From JALZOC01 sp035758845 (GTDB taxonomy: Bacteria > Acidobacteriota > Vicinamibacteria > Vicinamibacterales > 2-12-FULL-66-21), in contig DASTVZ010000178.1 of NCBI GenBank assembly GCA_035758845.1, forward strand, positions 1 to 64,000: a stretch of DNA of 64,000 nt, written 5' to 3'. Position 1 is the first letter of the stretch, and every line of letters begins with the position of its first letter. The notes beneath the pieces are model-generated. The model had not been told where the DNA came from and ran no database searches. It saw nothing but the letters and a program-made list of their open reading frames with translations. Shown here piece by piece: positions 49,401 through 57,956 of this stretch. Made by a program: the position numbers and the translations under genes.

Positions 49401-49890
49401 CTGGGTGGGCGGCATCGTCTCCGGGCTTCGGCCGCTGAAGACGCGCAAGGGCGATCGCATGGCGGTGTTCATGCTCGACGACGTCGGCGGCGGCGTCGAA
49501 GTGGTCGTCTTTCCGGAAACCTTCAGCAAGTTTGGCTCACTCGTCGAAAACGATGCCATGCTGCTCGTGCGCGGCAAGCTCGAACGCGACGACGAGTCGG
49601 CGCGCATCGTCTCGACAGAGCTCATGCCCATCGCGTCGCTGAAAGAGAAGACGACGCGCGAGGTGGTGATTCATCTCGGGCAGGGAACGCAGGCACGAAC
49701 GACGTTCGAAGCGCTCGCCGAGTTGTTCGCCCGGCATCGCGGCGACCGTCGCGTGTCGCTGGAGCTGGAGGTCACCGGTCCGCCTCCGATGCGTGTGCGT
49801 GCCGACGTCGCTCAGCGTGTGCGGCCATCAGAGAAGCTCGTGGCGGAAGTGGAGTTGATTTGCGGAGCCGGAACGGTGGAACTTCGGTGA
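46414..49890 (+). CDS. dnaE: DNA polymerase III subunit alpha (DnaE1)
   Basis: An 1158-aa catalytic subunit of the replicative polymerase. The PHP domain starts at once with FVHLHLHSEYSLLDGACRIEELL and AITEHGNMF. The palm has GPGRGSAAGSFVAYCLRITD and the catalytic acid pair in LPDIDIDFCERRR (about residue 410), with the third acid in MDFLGLSTLTLI. Fingers, thumb and the HhH region (GYGFNKSHSTTYAWVAYQTAYLKANYPAHFMAALL) follow, then an OB fold (DIWVGGIVSGLRPLKTRKGDRMAVF). It is the DnaE1 type, not PolC or DnaE2. The start lies directly after the inverted repeat. Confidence 0.98.
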   Translation: MSNFVHLHLHSEYSLLDGACRIEELLDRVAELKMPAVAITEHGNMFSSVIFHDQARKRGLNPILGCEVYVAPGDRRIKSGTPGETANHLVLLAESKTGYHNLIKLVSSGYTEGFYYKPRIDKELLAQHAEGLIGLSSCLKGEVATGIRTEQQQKAIAAAATYRDILGRQNFFLEMQYQGIDEQKTVNTGLLPIARDLGLSLVATNDVHYLQNSDFKPHDVLLCIGTGKSVNDAERLRYHGDQFYLKTTAEMAEVFKDHPDALANTVRIAERCHVDLSNAINHLPNFDVPAGFTLDDYFEHVVREGFGQRLPRLKGLAAAGVLSHTIDEYERRLTYEVDMIKKMKYPGYFLITWDFIRYAREQGIPVGPGRGSAAGSFVAYCLRITDVDPIEYDLIFERFLNPERVSLPDIDIDFCERRRGEVIDYVTQKYGRENVAQIITFGTMKARAVVRDVARVMDIPYADADRVAKAIPPALDMTLDKALEENPVLKDMEQKDERVKELLGVARRLEGMTRHASVHAAGVVIAPRPLTEFVPLYKSQKDEIVTQWAMKEVERMGLLKMDFLGLSTLTLICDARDEIRRTEGIDLDIDAIPLNDAKTFQLFCDGQTYGVFQFESSGMRELLRKAKPERLDDLIALNALYRPGPLKSGMVDDYISRKQGKTEVKYELPQLAPILEDTYGVIAYQEQVMRIAAVLAGFTMGQSDVLRKAMGKKDPKVMAKQREAFVSGAVKNGVSEKKATKIFDLMEFFAGYGFNKSHSTTYAWVAYQTAYLKANYPAHFMAALLTIEAANTDKLAMYLGECRELGVTILAPDINSSEMAFTVVHGGVRFGLCAVKNVGEGAIQSMLNVRREHGRIDSLYTLCEYADLRLVNKRVLESLIKAGALDSLVPAASGTVGGRRARLFAAVDKAIEHGGRHQRDREKGQSQLFGGSDDDSSSAAVPLPDAPAWAEIQQLAGEKEALGLYMSGHPLDRFTEELKTFGARRVADLTASEADIWVGGIVSGLRPLKTRKGDRMAVFMLDDVGGGVEVVVFPETFSKFGSLVENDAMLLVRGKLERDDESARIVSTELMPIASLKEKTTREVVIHLGQGTQARTTFEALAELFARHRGDRRVSLELEVTGPPPMRVRADVAQRVRPSEKLVAEVELICGAGTVELR

Positions 49891-49892
49891 AA

Positions 49893-49986
49893 TGCTGAAT
49901 GCTGATGTCTGAATGCTGAATGTGGCAGTGTCTTTAGGCCATGCCACATCAGAAATCAACAATCAGCAATCAGCACTTTCAGAATT
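49893..49986. repeat. TGAATGCTGATG-word inverted repeat between dnaE and accA
   Basis: AATGCTGAATGCTGATGTC and TGAATGCTGAATGTGGCA pair with TGCCACATC and CAACAATCAGCAATCAGCAC. The centre contains GTGGCAGTG...GCCATGCCAC. It fills the whole 102-bp gap. No gene content. Confidence 0.8.
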
Positions 49987-49992
49987 GCACCT

Positions 49993-50982
49993 ATGCCTGA
50001 CTTACTCGAATTCGAGGAACCCATCGGCGTCCTGCTGAAAGAGATCGAAGCGCTCAGCATGCTGCCGCGTACGCCCGACCGCGAACGTTCGATCGACTCG
50101 TTGCGCCGTCGCGCTGACGAGATCCGCGCGGAGTTGTACACGAATCTGACACCATGGCAGCGCGTACTGGTCGCGCGCCATCCGAATCGTCCGAACACGC
50201 TGGATTACATCGAGCGATTGTTTACCGGGTGGGACGAGCTCCACGGCGATCGCCGCTTCGCCGACGACCACGCGATCGTCGCCGGCCTTGCGCGATACCG
50301 TGACCAGCCGGTGGCCGTCATTGGCCATCAAAAAGGGGGCGACACCAAGCAGAAGATCTATCGCAACTTCGGCTACGCGCGGCCGGAAGGGTATCGGAAA
50401 GCCCTCCGCGTGATGCAGCTGGCCCAGAAGTTCGCAAGGCCGATCATCGTCTTTATCGATACTCCCGCGGCGTACCCGGGTGTCGAATCCGAGGAGCGCG
50501 GCGTCGCCGAGGCGATTGCGTTCAATCTTCGCGAGATGATGATGCTCGAGGTGCCAATTGTCGTGCTCGTATGCGGCGAAGGCGGCAGTGGCGGGGCGCT
50601 TGGTATTGCGATTGGCGATCGCGTCCTGATGCAGGAGTTTGCCGTCTATAGCGTGATTCCACCGGAAGGGTGCGCGGCGATTCTCTGGCGGGACGCCAAC
50701 CGCAAGATCGAAGCCGCGGAGGCGTTGAAGATCACGGCACCCGATATGCTCGCGCTCGGTCTCATCGACGGGATCGTGCCCGAACCGACCGGTGGCGCAC
50801 ACAACAACCCGGATGCCGCAACTGCGCTGGTCGATCAGGCGCTCTCAGCGGCGCTCCCGGAAGTAGCAGCGCTGTCGGTCGACGATCGGCTTCGCGTCCG
50901 TTACGACAAGTTCCGCAAGATGGGTGAGGAGCGCAGCTCCTTCCTGGATGCGAACGAGCCGCGGATGGAGCCGGCGCAGTGA
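49993..50982 (+). CDS. accA: Acetyl-CoA carboxylase carboxyltransferase subunit alpha
   Basis: A 329-aa AccA, which with AccD moves the carboxyl group from biotin to acetyl-CoA to make malonyl-CoA for fatty acid synthesis. The family blocks LEFEEPIGVLLKEIEAL, FTGWDELHGDRRFADDHAIVAGLARY, VIGHQKGGDTKQKIYRNFGYARPEGYRKALR, FIDTPAAYPGVESEERGVAEAIA and GEGGSGGALGIAIGDRVLMQEFAVYSVIPPEGCAAILWRD are all in order. Length is normal. AccD is not in the window. It lies 10 bp from recJ. Confidence 0.98.
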   Translation: MPDLLEFEEPIGVLLKEIEALSMLPRTPDRERSIDSLRRRADEIRAELYTNLTPWQRVLVARHPNRPNTLDYIERLFTGWDELHGDRRFADDHAIVAGLARYRDQPVAVIGHQKGGDTKQKIYRNFGYARPEGYRKALRVMQLAQKFARPIIVFIDTPAAYPGVESEERGVAEAIAFNLREMMMLEVPIVVLVCGEGGSGGALGIAIGDRVLMQEFAVYSVIPPEGCAAILWRDANRKIEAAEALKITAPDMLALGLIDGIVPEPTGGAHNNPDAATALVDQALSAALPEVAALSVDDRLRVRYDKFRKMGEERSSFLDANEPRMEPAQ

Positions 50983-50992
50983 CAATCCGCTG

Positions 50993-52714
50993 ATGAAGAC
51001 TCTCCTGTGGCATCACCTGCCGTGCAATGACGCCCAGGCGGCCACCCTTGCCGGCGCACTCGGCGTGCATCCGATCATCGCCCGACTGCTCTGTCTTCGT
51101 GGGTTCAGTAACGTCGACGACGCGGCACGGTTTTTGAACCCGTCGCTGGATCAGTTACACGACCCGTTCCGGCTGGCGGACATGGACCGGGCCGTCGATC
51201 GGTTGGAGCAGGCACTCGCGCGCCGCGAGCGGATCGCGATCCATGGCGACTACGACGTCGACGGCATCACCTCGACGGTCATCCTTCGCCGCGCCCTCGA
51301 GATGCTCGGCGGTGACGTCGTCCATTTCATTCCTGAGCGACTGCGCGATGGATATGGCCTGCAGCGAGCCGCCATCGATCGACTTCATGGCGAACGCGTT
51401 GGTTTGATTGTGTCGGTCGACTGCGGAATCAGAAGTTCGGATGCCGCGGCCCGGGCGCGCGAGCTTGGCGTCGACCTCATCGTCACCGATCATCATGAAC
51501 CCGACGGGACGTTGCCATCAGCGCTCGCGGTGATCAACCCGAAGCGCGCCGACTGCACCTATCCAGACAAGCATCTGGCCGGGGTTGGCGTCGCCCTCAA
51601 ACTCGTCCAGGCGCTCTGCCACCGCGCCGGGAAAGGGAAGTGGCTGCCGGCATTCATCAAAGTCGCCGCAATTGGCACGCTCGCGGATGTCGTCCCGCTG
51701 GTCGGAGAGAATCGCGTGATTGCGCGCCTGGGCCTGGCCTCGCTCAGTCGCGGGCCGCACACGATCGGCTTGCGGTCCCTGCTCGATGCGTCCGGCCTGA
51801 GCGGCAAGACAATCGATAGTTACCAGGTGGCATTCATGCTGGCGCCTCGCGTCAATGCCGCGGGGCGTATGAGCACGCCGGACATCGCCACCCGCCTGCT
51901 GCTCGCGACCGACGAAGCGATGGGAGAGGAAGCGCGCTCGCTCGCCCAACAGTTGAACGACGAGAATCTCCGGCGACAGCAGGAAGAGGCGGATCTCGTA
52001 GCGCAAGCTCGCAAGGCGATCGAAACCGACCCTGCCGTCGGCGCACATAACGTCCTGGTGGTCGGAGGAGATGGATGGCATCGCGGTGTGATCGGCATCG
52101 CCGCTTCGAAGCTCGTGGATACATTTCACAAGCCGGCCATTGTCCTGTCGGTGGAAGGCGAAGTGGCGCACGGATCCTGCCGAAGTATTCCTGACTTCGA
52201 CATGCTCGCCGCGCTGGAGCATTGTTCCGACGTGTTCGTCAGGTTTGGCGGGCACAAACAAGCCGCCGGTCTGACAATGGAAGCCGCCCGCGTGCCGGAG
52301 TTCCGGTCGCGCATAAATGCCTATGCCGACGACGTGCTCGAGCCGGATCAGCTGCGCCCACGTCTTCGGATCGACGGCCCGCTGAGCCTGCGCTCGATTA
52401 CCCCGGACTTCATGCGCGAGCTCGACACCATGGGTCCGTTCGGTATGGCGAATCCGCGGCCGGTATTTCACGCCTCAGGCGTCGAGATCGTCGACGGACC
52501 GCGGCCGCTCAAGGACCGGCATCTCAAGATGACCTTTTCGCAGGATGGACGGCGCTTTCGGGCGATCGCATGGCGTGCCGCCGAACGCGCCGACTTTCTC
52601 AATCAGAACCGAGCTGGCGTGAACCTCGCCTTCTCGCTGGAAAAGAACGAATTCCAGGGGGAAACGTATCTCGAGTTGTCCGTCGCTGACATCAAGAGCC
52701 TGAGCGACGGATAA
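50993..52714 (+). CDS. recJ: Single-stranded-DNA-specific exonuclease RecJ
   Basis: A 573-aa RecJ, a 5'-3' single-strand exonuclease in recombination and base-excision repair. The DHH domain has motif I as HGDYDVDGITSTVILRRAL, DCGIRSSDAAARARELGVDLIVTDHHEPDG (motifs II and III) and APRVNAAGRMSTP. The DHHA1 domain has VVGGDGWHRGVIGIAASKLVDTFHKPAIVLS and the RFGGHKQAAGLTM loop, followed by an OB-fold tail. The ATG at 50,993 fits the family; an upstream in-frame start would overlap accA deeply. Sequence agrees with RecJ rather than a small DHH phosphoesterase. Confidence 0.96.
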   Translation: MKTLLWHHLPCNDAQAATLAGALGVHPIIARLLCLRGFSNVDDAARFLNPSLDQLHDPFRLADMDRAVDRLEQALARRERIAIHGDYDVDGITSTVILRRALEMLGGDVVHFIPERLRDGYGLQRAAIDRLHGERVGLIVSVDCGIRSSDAAARARELGVDLIVTDHHEPDGTLPSALAVINPKRADCTYPDKHLAGVGVALKLVQALCHRAGKGKWLPAFIKVAAIGTLADVVPLVGENRVIARLGLASLSRGPHTIGLRSLLDASGLSGKTIDSYQVAFMLAPRVNAAGRMSTPDIATRLLLATDEAMGEEARSLAQQLNDENLRRQQEEADLVAQARKAIETDPAVGAHNVLVVGGDGWHRGVIGIAASKLVDTFHKPAIVLSVEGEVAHGSCRSIPDFDMLAALEHCSDVFVRFGGHKQAAGLTMEAARVPEFRSRINAYADDVLEPDQLRPRLRIDGPLSLRSITPDFMRELDTMGPFGMANPRPVFHASGVEIVDGPRPLKDRHLKMTFSQDGRRFRAIAWRAAERADFLNQNRAGVNLAFSLEKNEFQGETYLELSVADIKSLSDG

Positions 52715-52716
52715 TG

Positions 52717-52900
52717 GAATTGCTGACTGTTGATTGCCGATTTGGCGCGGTCTAACCAGCCTTGGCCAAGGCTACGGCGGTCCGCGGAGCGCTTCGCGCG
52801 AAGGCGGAAGACCGCGCCCTACAGCCATCAATCGGCAATGACATTCGACAATCGGCAATCACAGCAATCAGCAATCGACAATCAGCAATCAGCAATTCTG
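52717..52900. repeat. Composite inverted repeat between recJ and the lptC/A-like gene
   Basis: The first part (52,717-52,815) holds a GCGGTC/GACCGC pair with GGCCAAGGC and CGCTTCGCGCGAAGGC words. The second part (52,816-52,900) is a run of CAATCGGCAATC and CAATCAGCAATC words, matched by TTGCTGACTGTTGATTGCC at the left edge. No gene is visible here. Confidence 0.75.
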
Positions 52901-52901
52901 A

Positions 52902-55088
52902 ATGTCCTGGCAACGAAAAGCTCGCATCGCCATAGCCGCGTTCGTGATCGTCTTCATCGCGATCGTGGTCGTTGCCTTGCGTCAGCGTAAGGGGCCGCCA
53001 CAGACCGCGGCCGTGCCCGAGCGGCGGGACAAAGACTGCATTCTCGAGAACACCCAGAGCGGTGAGGTGAAGCAGTCCAAAGACGGGAAGATTGTTTTTG
53101 CGATGAAGTTTGGCGCCCAGTGCAGCTACAACGATGGTCGCACACGACTCGGAAATGGCGTCGAGATTACATCGTTGAGAAATGGGAAACCGTTCACCGT
53201 CCGAAGCAACGAAGCGGAGGTGGTTCAGTCTGGCGAGGATTTGAAGACCGCTCATTACATCGGAGCGGTGAAGCTGACGAGCGAGGGGACGGAAGTCACG
53301 ACCGACGATGCCACCTACGATCACCAGGCCGGACTACTTAAAGCGCCTGGACCGGTGGCGTTCACGCGTGGGCGGATGCATGGAAGCGGCGTCGGCGCGA
53401 CATACGATTTCAACCGCGAAGTGCTCTGGCTGCTCGCGCAGCCTCACGTCACAGTGACGCCCGACGAGAAGGGTCAAGGCGCGATCGATGCCACGGCTGA
53501 ATCGATTGGCCTGGCGAAAGCCGAACACTATCTGAAACTGACGCGCAGCGCACACATCAATGCCGAAGGACGCGTCATTGATGCCGATGAGATCATGATC
53601 CTGCTGACCCAGGACGATCAGCGCGTCCAGGTGCTGCAGCTTCGCAACAACAGCCGCATCACCAGCTCGGGGGACGGCGGCCCCCAGTCGATGGCCGCTC
53701 GCGATATCGACCTGACCTACGGCGACGACGGCCGCACGCTGCAGCACTCGCACCTGGTCGAGAACGCCGTCGTGCAACTACCCGGCGAAGCCAACGGAGC
53801 CGGAAAGCGGGTCGCCGGGAAAACGATCGACATGTCGATGTCGCCAGATGGCAAGACGTTAACCAGTCTCGACGCGGTGGAGAACGTCGAGGTCGATCTG
53901 CCGCCGGATGGCGATTCGCCCGCGAAGCGTATTCGTTCAGCCACGTTGAACGCGACCGGAGCACCGGGAACAGGGCTGCAGAACGCGACGTTTGGCGGCA
54001 ATGTCGAGTATCGCGAGACTCGAGCCGCACGGGGCACTCTGCCGGCCGTCGATCGACAGGCACGCGCGGTGACCCTGGTCATTACGACCAAGCCCGGGTT
54101 TGGTGCGGTCGAACAGGCGGACTTTCGCGGCAACGTGCACTTCACGGATGGTCCGCAGGTCGCGGCGGACGCGACCCACGCCTTGTACCATGTCGAGAAA
54201 GACCAAATCGATCTGTCGCCGTCGCAGGATCCGGGGCCGTCGGCGCCGCGAGTGAGCGACGGCCGGGTCACCGTCGAAGCGCGGGCCATCGAGTTCTCGA
54301 TTGCCTCGAGAAAGCTGAAAGCGGACACAAAAGTGCGCACCTCGATGCTGCCGCAGAAGGGGGCAGATGGGGGTCAATCCGGGGTCAAACCGGGGTCAGA
54401 CCAGGGTCAGACCCCAACACGCGTGCCGGCATTGTTGCAGCAGGACCAACCCGTCACCGTCACGTCCAACCGGCTCGAGTACGATGGACTCGCCGGCCAC
54501 GCCGTCTACATTGGAAACTCCCGGTTGTGGCAGGGCGCGACCAAAGTGAACGCCGACACGATCGTCGTCGACGACAAAACCGGCAACCTCGAGGCACGCG
54601 TCAACGTGCACACTGAAATGATGATGGACGACGTCGATCCGAAGACCAACGTCCGAAAGAGCACGCCGTCGACGGGAGAATCGGAAACATTCCTGTACGA
54701 TGACGCGAAACGGCTCGCGACCTACACCACCAAGGCGCACATGATCGGTTCGGAAGGGGACGTCGCTGCCGAAAAACTTGAACTCTATTTGAAGAAGGAC
54801 GTGAATGAGCTCGAGCGCGTCGAAGGATACGGCGCCAATGGTTCGGTGATAGTGAAGGAAGGAGGTCGGATCGCAACTGGCGCTCGTCTCACGTATCTGT
54901 CGAAGGACCAGACCTATCACATGACCGGAACACCCGTGGAGGCGATCGAAATCGCTCCAAACGACTGCAAGAAGTCGGTCGGTGCCACATTGACCTTCCA
55001 GCGCGCGGTCGACTCCATCACCATGAAGGGGCCAAATCTACTCAGGTCCGTGCAGCAGTCAATCGCGTGTCCAACGGAGACGCGGTAG
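52902..55088 (+). CDS. LptC/LptA (OstA)-type lipopolysaccharide transport protein, extended
   Basis: A 728-aa membrane-anchored periplasmic protein. The N-terminus has one membrane helix (IAIAAFVIVFIAIVVVAL, residues 9-26), as in LptC, followed by a beta-jellyroll LptC region. Further OstA/LptA-like repeats include SNEAEVVQSGEDLKTAHYIGAVKLTSEGTEVTTDDATYD, YEVE-type strands and the late VTSNRLEYDGLAGHAVYIGNSRLWQGATKVNADTIVVDD (about residues 524-565). It would bridge the inner-membrane LptB complex to the periplasmic path; lptB follows 3 bp downstream. At about 3-4 times the length of LptC it looks like LptC and LptA modules fused. A 44-bp GGGGTCAGACC repeat sits in frame at about residue 490-505 and adds a Gly/Gln/Pro linker. 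Confidence 0.85.
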   Translation: MSWQRKARIAIAAFVIVFIAIVVVALRQRKGPPQTAAVPERRDKDCILENTQSGEVKQSKDGKIVFAMKFGAQCSYNDGRTRLGNGVEITSLRNGKPFTVRSNEAEVVQSGEDLKTAHYIGAVKLTSEGTEVTTDDATYDHQAGLLKAPGPVAFTRGRMHGSGVGATYDFNREVLWLLAQPHVTVTPDEKGQGAIDATAESIGLAKAEHYLKLTRSAHINAEGRVIDADEIMILLTQDDQRVQVLQLRNNSRITSSGDGGPQSMAARDIDLTYGDDGRTLQHSHLVENAVVQLPGEANGAGKRVAGKTIDMSMSPDGKTLTSLDAVENVEVDLPPDGDSPAKRIRSATLNATGAPGTGLQNATFGGNVEYRETRAARGTLPAVDRQARAVTLVITTKPGFGAVEQADFRGNVHFTDGPQVAADATHALYHVEKDQIDLSPSQDPGPSAPRVSDGRVTVEARAIEFSIASRKLKADTKVRTSMLPQKGADGGQSGVKPGSDQGQTPTRVPALLQQDQPVTVTSNRLEYDGLAGHAVYIGNSRLWQGATKVNADTIVVDDKTGNLEARVNVHTEMMMDDVDPKTNVRKSTPSTGESETFLYDDAKRLATYTTKAHMIGSEGDVAAEKLELYLKKDVNELERVEGYGANGSVIVKEGGRIATGARLTYLSKDQTYHMTGTPVEAIEIAPNDCKKSVGATLTFQRAVDSITMKGPNLLRSVQQSIACPTETR
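54370..54413 (+). repeat. GGGGTCAGACC repeat inside a coding sequence
   Basis: Four 11-bp units stand head to tail: GGGGTCAATCC, GGGGTCAAACC, GGGGTCAGACC and AGGGTCAGACC. They are the same family as at 32-132. Because 44 is not a multiple of three, flanking bases must have compensated for the frame. Residues GGQSGVKPGSDQGQTPT are encoded by it, in a linker between two OstA-like modules. Confidence 0.9.
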
Positions 55089-55091
55089 GAC

Positions 55092-55817
55092 GTGGCCACA
55101 CTGCACACCGCAGACCTCACCAAGTCATACAGCGGACGCACCGTGGTGAAGGGCGTGAACCTCGATGTCTCGTCCGGCGAGGTCGTGGGCCTTCTCGGTC
55201 CGAACGGCGCCGGAAAGACGACGACATTTTCAATGGTCGTCGGGTTGACGGCACCTGATTCCGGTCGTGTCCTGCTCGACGGGGCCGATGTGACCGACGA
55301 TCCAATGTACGTCCGGGCCCGAAAGGGCATCGGCTATCTGCCGCAGGAAGCATCGATCTTTCGCGGCCTTAGCGTCGAGGACAACATTACGGCGATTCTC
55401 GAAACGCTTCCGCTCGATTCCGCCAGCCGCCGCAATCGGAGAACAGAACTGCTCGCCGAGCTCGGCCTGACGCCGCTCGCGAAGGCGCCAGCCTACACCC
55501 TGTCCGGCGGCGAACGGCGCCGGGTCGAAATCACTCGCGCGCTCGTCGTCTCACCCAAGATCATGCTCCTGGACGAGCCGTTCGCCGGGATCGATCCGAT
55601 CGCCGTGACCGACATCCAGAAGATCGTGTTTCATCTCAAGGAGCGGGGAATCGGTGTACTGATTACCGACCACAACGTGCGGGAAACACTCAGGATAACG
55701 GACCGCGCGTATATCGTGCATGACGGCGTCATCTTCCGCAGTGGAACTCCGGCCAGCCTCGCCGCCGACGAGGAGGTGAAGCGGATTTACCTCGGCTCGG
55801 AGTTCCGATTGGACTAA
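55092..55817 (+). CDS. lptB: LPS export ABC transporter ATP-binding protein LptB
   Basis: A 241-aa ABC ATPase that powers lipopolysaccharide extraction from the inner membrane. Walker A is GLLGPNGAGKTTTFSMVVG, the Q-loop region GIGYLPQEASIFRGLSVEDNI, the signature LSGGERRRVEITRAL and Walker B IMLLDEPFAGIDPIAV, followed by ITDHNVRETLRITDRAYIVHDG, which is typical for LptB. The GTG start lies 3 bp after the lptC/A-like stop. It is followed at 34 bp by rpoN, a pairing seen in many Gram-negative genomes. Confidence 0.97.
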   Translation: MATLHTADLTKSYSGRTVVKGVNLDVSSGEVVGLLGPNGAGKTTTFSMVVGLTAPDSGRVLLDGADVTDDPMYVRARKGIGYLPQEASIFRGLSVEDNITAILETLPLDSASRRNRRTELLAELGLTPLAKAPAYTLSGGERRRVEITRALVVSPKIMLLDEPFAGIDPIAVTDIQKIVFHLKERGIGVLITDHNVRETLRITDRAYIVHDGVIFRSGTPASLAADEEVKRIYLGSEFRLD

Positions 55818-55851
55818 GATTGGAAGGGACGGACACGGCCCCACTCGACTA

Positions 55852-57291
55852 ATGGCGATTCAGCAGAAGCTCCACACCAAGCTCGTTCAAAAGCTCATCC
55901 TTACTCCATCGCTGCAGCAGGCGATCAAGCTGTTGCCGATGTCGACGCTCGAGCTCGCGGAGCTGCTGAACCAGGAAATGGTCGAAAATCCGCTGCTCGA
56001 GGAGGTGCCGACTGAGGAACTTCAGCCGGCAGAGCAACAGCAGCAACAGGAAAAAGCGGCGGACCAGCAGCCGGCCGACAAGGGCGATCCCTGGGACGAT
56101 GCCGACTACGAGTACTTCTTCGGAGACTATCTCGACGACGGCTATCGCTCCCGCACCCCATCCGAGGTCAAGGAGCTGCCGCCGATCGAGAACACACTCT
56201 CGACGGCGGCTTCACTCTCCGACCATCTGCTCTGGCAACTCTCCCTCCAAACAGACGACGAACGGCTCAAGGAGATCGGCGGCGCGATTATCGGCAATCT
56301 CGACGACGATGGATATCTGGTCGCGTCGGTCGAAGAAATCGCGGCAATGGGGGAGTGGCCCGTCGCCGATGTCGAACGCGCATTGCAGCACGTACAGACG
56401 TTCGATCCGATCGGTGTCGCCGCGCGTGATCTGCAGGAGTGTCTCTGGCTCCAGATTCGGCATCTCGGTCTCGAGGGCACACCGACCGAGAAGATCGTCA
56501 CCGAACACCTCCGACTTCTCCAGAACCATCAGGTTCCTGAAATCGCGAGGAAGCTCGGCATCTCGCTCGACGACTTGAAGGAACACGTCGAAATCATTCG
56601 CAACCTGGATCCCAAGCCGGGAAGCCGCTACAACCCCTCGCAGTCACAGTACGTCATTCCGGATGTGTACGTCGTCAAGGTTGAGGATCAGTACGTCGCC
56701 GCGTTGAATGAGGAAGGATTGCCGCAGCTGCGGATCAGTCCGGTCTATCGGCGGCTGCTCGACAAGACCGGCGCCGGTGGCGGAGAACAGAACGACGAGA
56801 CGCGCGCCTATGTGAAGGACAAATTCCGATCGGCGCTCTGGTTGATCAAGTCGGTCGATCAGCGGCAGAAGACGATTCACAAGGTCGCGACCAGTATCAT
56901 CAATTTTCAACGCGAGTTTCTCGATCACGGGATCGAGTATCTGCGGCCGCTCGTGCTTCGTGACGTGGCCAACGACATCGGCATGCACGAATCGACGGTC
57001 AGCCGCGTCGTCAACAACAAGTACATGCACACGCCGCAAGGCGTCTTCGAGCTGAAATACTTTTTCCACAGCGGGATCAGCAGCTCGTTCGGCGAGAGCG
57101 TCTCGTCGGTCACCATCAAACAGCGGATCCGCAAGATCATCGAGAACGAGGATCCGCGCAAGCCGTTGAGCGACTCGAAAATCGTGAGCATCCTCCAGAA
57201 AGAGGGTCTGATGCTTGCCCGCCGCACCATCGCGAAGTATCGCGAGGAGCTGAAGATTCCAACATCGAACCAGAGAAAAGTGCTTTTCTGA
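55852..57291 (+). CDS. rpoN: RNA polymerase sigma-54 factor RpoN
   Basis: A 479-aa sigma-54 factor, which directs RNA polymerase to -24/-12 promoters and needs an activator ATPase. Region I is the N-terminal QKLHTKLVQKLILTPSLQQAIKLLPMSTLELAELLNQEMVENPLLEE. An acidic/Gln-rich region II follows (PAEQQQQQEKAADQQPADKGD). Region III has FDPIGVAARDLQECL, the helix-turn-helix near LVLRDVANDIGMHESTVSRVVNNKYMHTPQGVFELKYFF, and the RpoN box LARRTIAKYREELKIPTS near the C-terminus. The gene begins a block of regulatory phosphotransfer genes. The activator at 23,006 is one likely partner. Confidence 0.97.
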   Translation: MAIQQKLHTKLVQKLILTPSLQQAIKLLPMSTLELAELLNQEMVENPLLEEVPTEELQPAEQQQQQEKAADQQPADKGDPWDDADYEYFFGDYLDDGYRSRTPSEVKELPPIENTLSTAASLSDHLLWQLSLQTDDERLKEIGGAIIGNLDDDGYLVASVEEIAAMGEWPVADVERALQHVQTFDPIGVAARDLQECLWLQIRHLGLEGTPTEKIVTEHLRLLQNHQVPEIARKLGISLDDLKEHVEIIRNLDPKPGSRYNPSQSQYVIPDVYVVKVEDQYVAALNEEGLPQLRISPVYRRLLDKTGAGGGEQNDETRAYVKDKFRSALWLIKSVDQRQKTIHKVATSIINFQREFLDHGIEYLRPLVLRDVANDIGMHESTVSRVVNNKYMHTPQGVFELKYFFHSGISSSFGESVSSVTIKQRIRKIIENEDPRKPLSDSKIVSILQKEGLMLARRTIAKYREELKIPTSNQRKVLF

Positions 57292-57293
57292 GC

Positions 57294-57370
57294 TCTCAGC
57301 TATCAGCTCTCAGCTGTCAGCAGCACGCGGCGGCTGTGAGCTGAAAGCTGACGGCTGACAGCTGATAGCT
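57294..57370. repeat. AGCTGTCAGC-word inverted repeat between rpoN and hpf
   Basis: CTCAGCTATCAGCTCTCAGC and TGTCAGCAGCACGCGG face AGCTGAAAGCTGACGGCTGA and CAGCTGATAGCT. It can form a long stem and fills the gap. No gene content. Confidence 0.8.
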
Positions 57371-57374
57371 TCTT

Positions 57375-57899
57375 ATGCGACTCGATATAACCGGCCGGCA
57401 CGTGGAGATCACCGCTCCCGTGCGGCAGCTGATAACCAGACGTTTTTCCCGCCTCGAGCGTCTCCTGAACGACGCGGCCGTCTCCGCAATCATCACGCTG
57501 ACGAAAGAGAAGTACCGTCTGCGCACGGAGATTGCCGTTCACACCAAAGGGGACCACGTGCTCCGCGGGAACGGTGAAGGGAACGCGTGGCCGATCTCGA
57601 TCCGCCAGGCGACGCAGAAGATCGAGCAGCAGGCGCAAACGTTGAAGGGCAAGTGGGATGGCCGCAAACGTACTGCGGCTCCGCGTGTCGTTCGGCCCGC
57701 GCCTGGTGAAGCGGCTTCGGCGCCGCGTATTGTCAGGAACGCGCGGTACGCCGTGAAACCGATGTCACTCGAAGACGCGGCGCTGCGGGTCGACGGCGAG
57801 GGAGACAACTTCGTCGTGTTTCGGAATGCTGAAACCGACGCCGTCAGCATTTTGTATCGCCGAAAAGACGGAAATCTCGGGCTGATCGAGCCGGAGTAG
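57375..57899 (+). CDS. hpf: Ribosome hibernation-promoting factor, long form
   Basis: A 174-aa long-form HPF, which causes 100S ribosome dimers in slow growth. The N-terminal S30AE domain starts MRLDITGRHVEITAPVRQLITRRFSRLERLLNDAAVSAIITLTKEK (residues 1-95). A Pro/Ala/Arg linker follows. The C-terminal dimerisation domain is NARYAVKPMSLEDAALRVDGEGDNFVVFRNAETDAVSILYRRKDGNLGLIEPE (about 121-174), with the usual KPM-SLEEA block. It commonly neighbours rpoN, as here. It starts right after an inverted repeat. Confidence 0.96.
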   Translation: MRLDITGRHVEITAPVRQLITRRFSRLERLLNDAAVSAIITLTKEKYRLRTEIAVHTKGDHVLRGNGEGNAWPISIRQATQKIEQQAQTLKGKWDGRKRTAAPRVVRPAPGEAASAPRIVRNARYAVKPMSLEDAALRVDGEGDNFVVFRNAETDAVSILYRRKDGNLGLIEPE

Positions 57900-57956
57900 T
57901 TCCCGCGACGAACGATCGGGAACCGATTTCGTGCAGATTCACGTAGCATTGCCGCG

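Noticed and set aside
57899..57923. Intrinsic terminator after hpf (GTTCCCG/CGGGAAC stem)
   Set aside because: The stem is 7 bp with an 11-nt loop and no U-run; hprK follows directly, so termination there is not supported.
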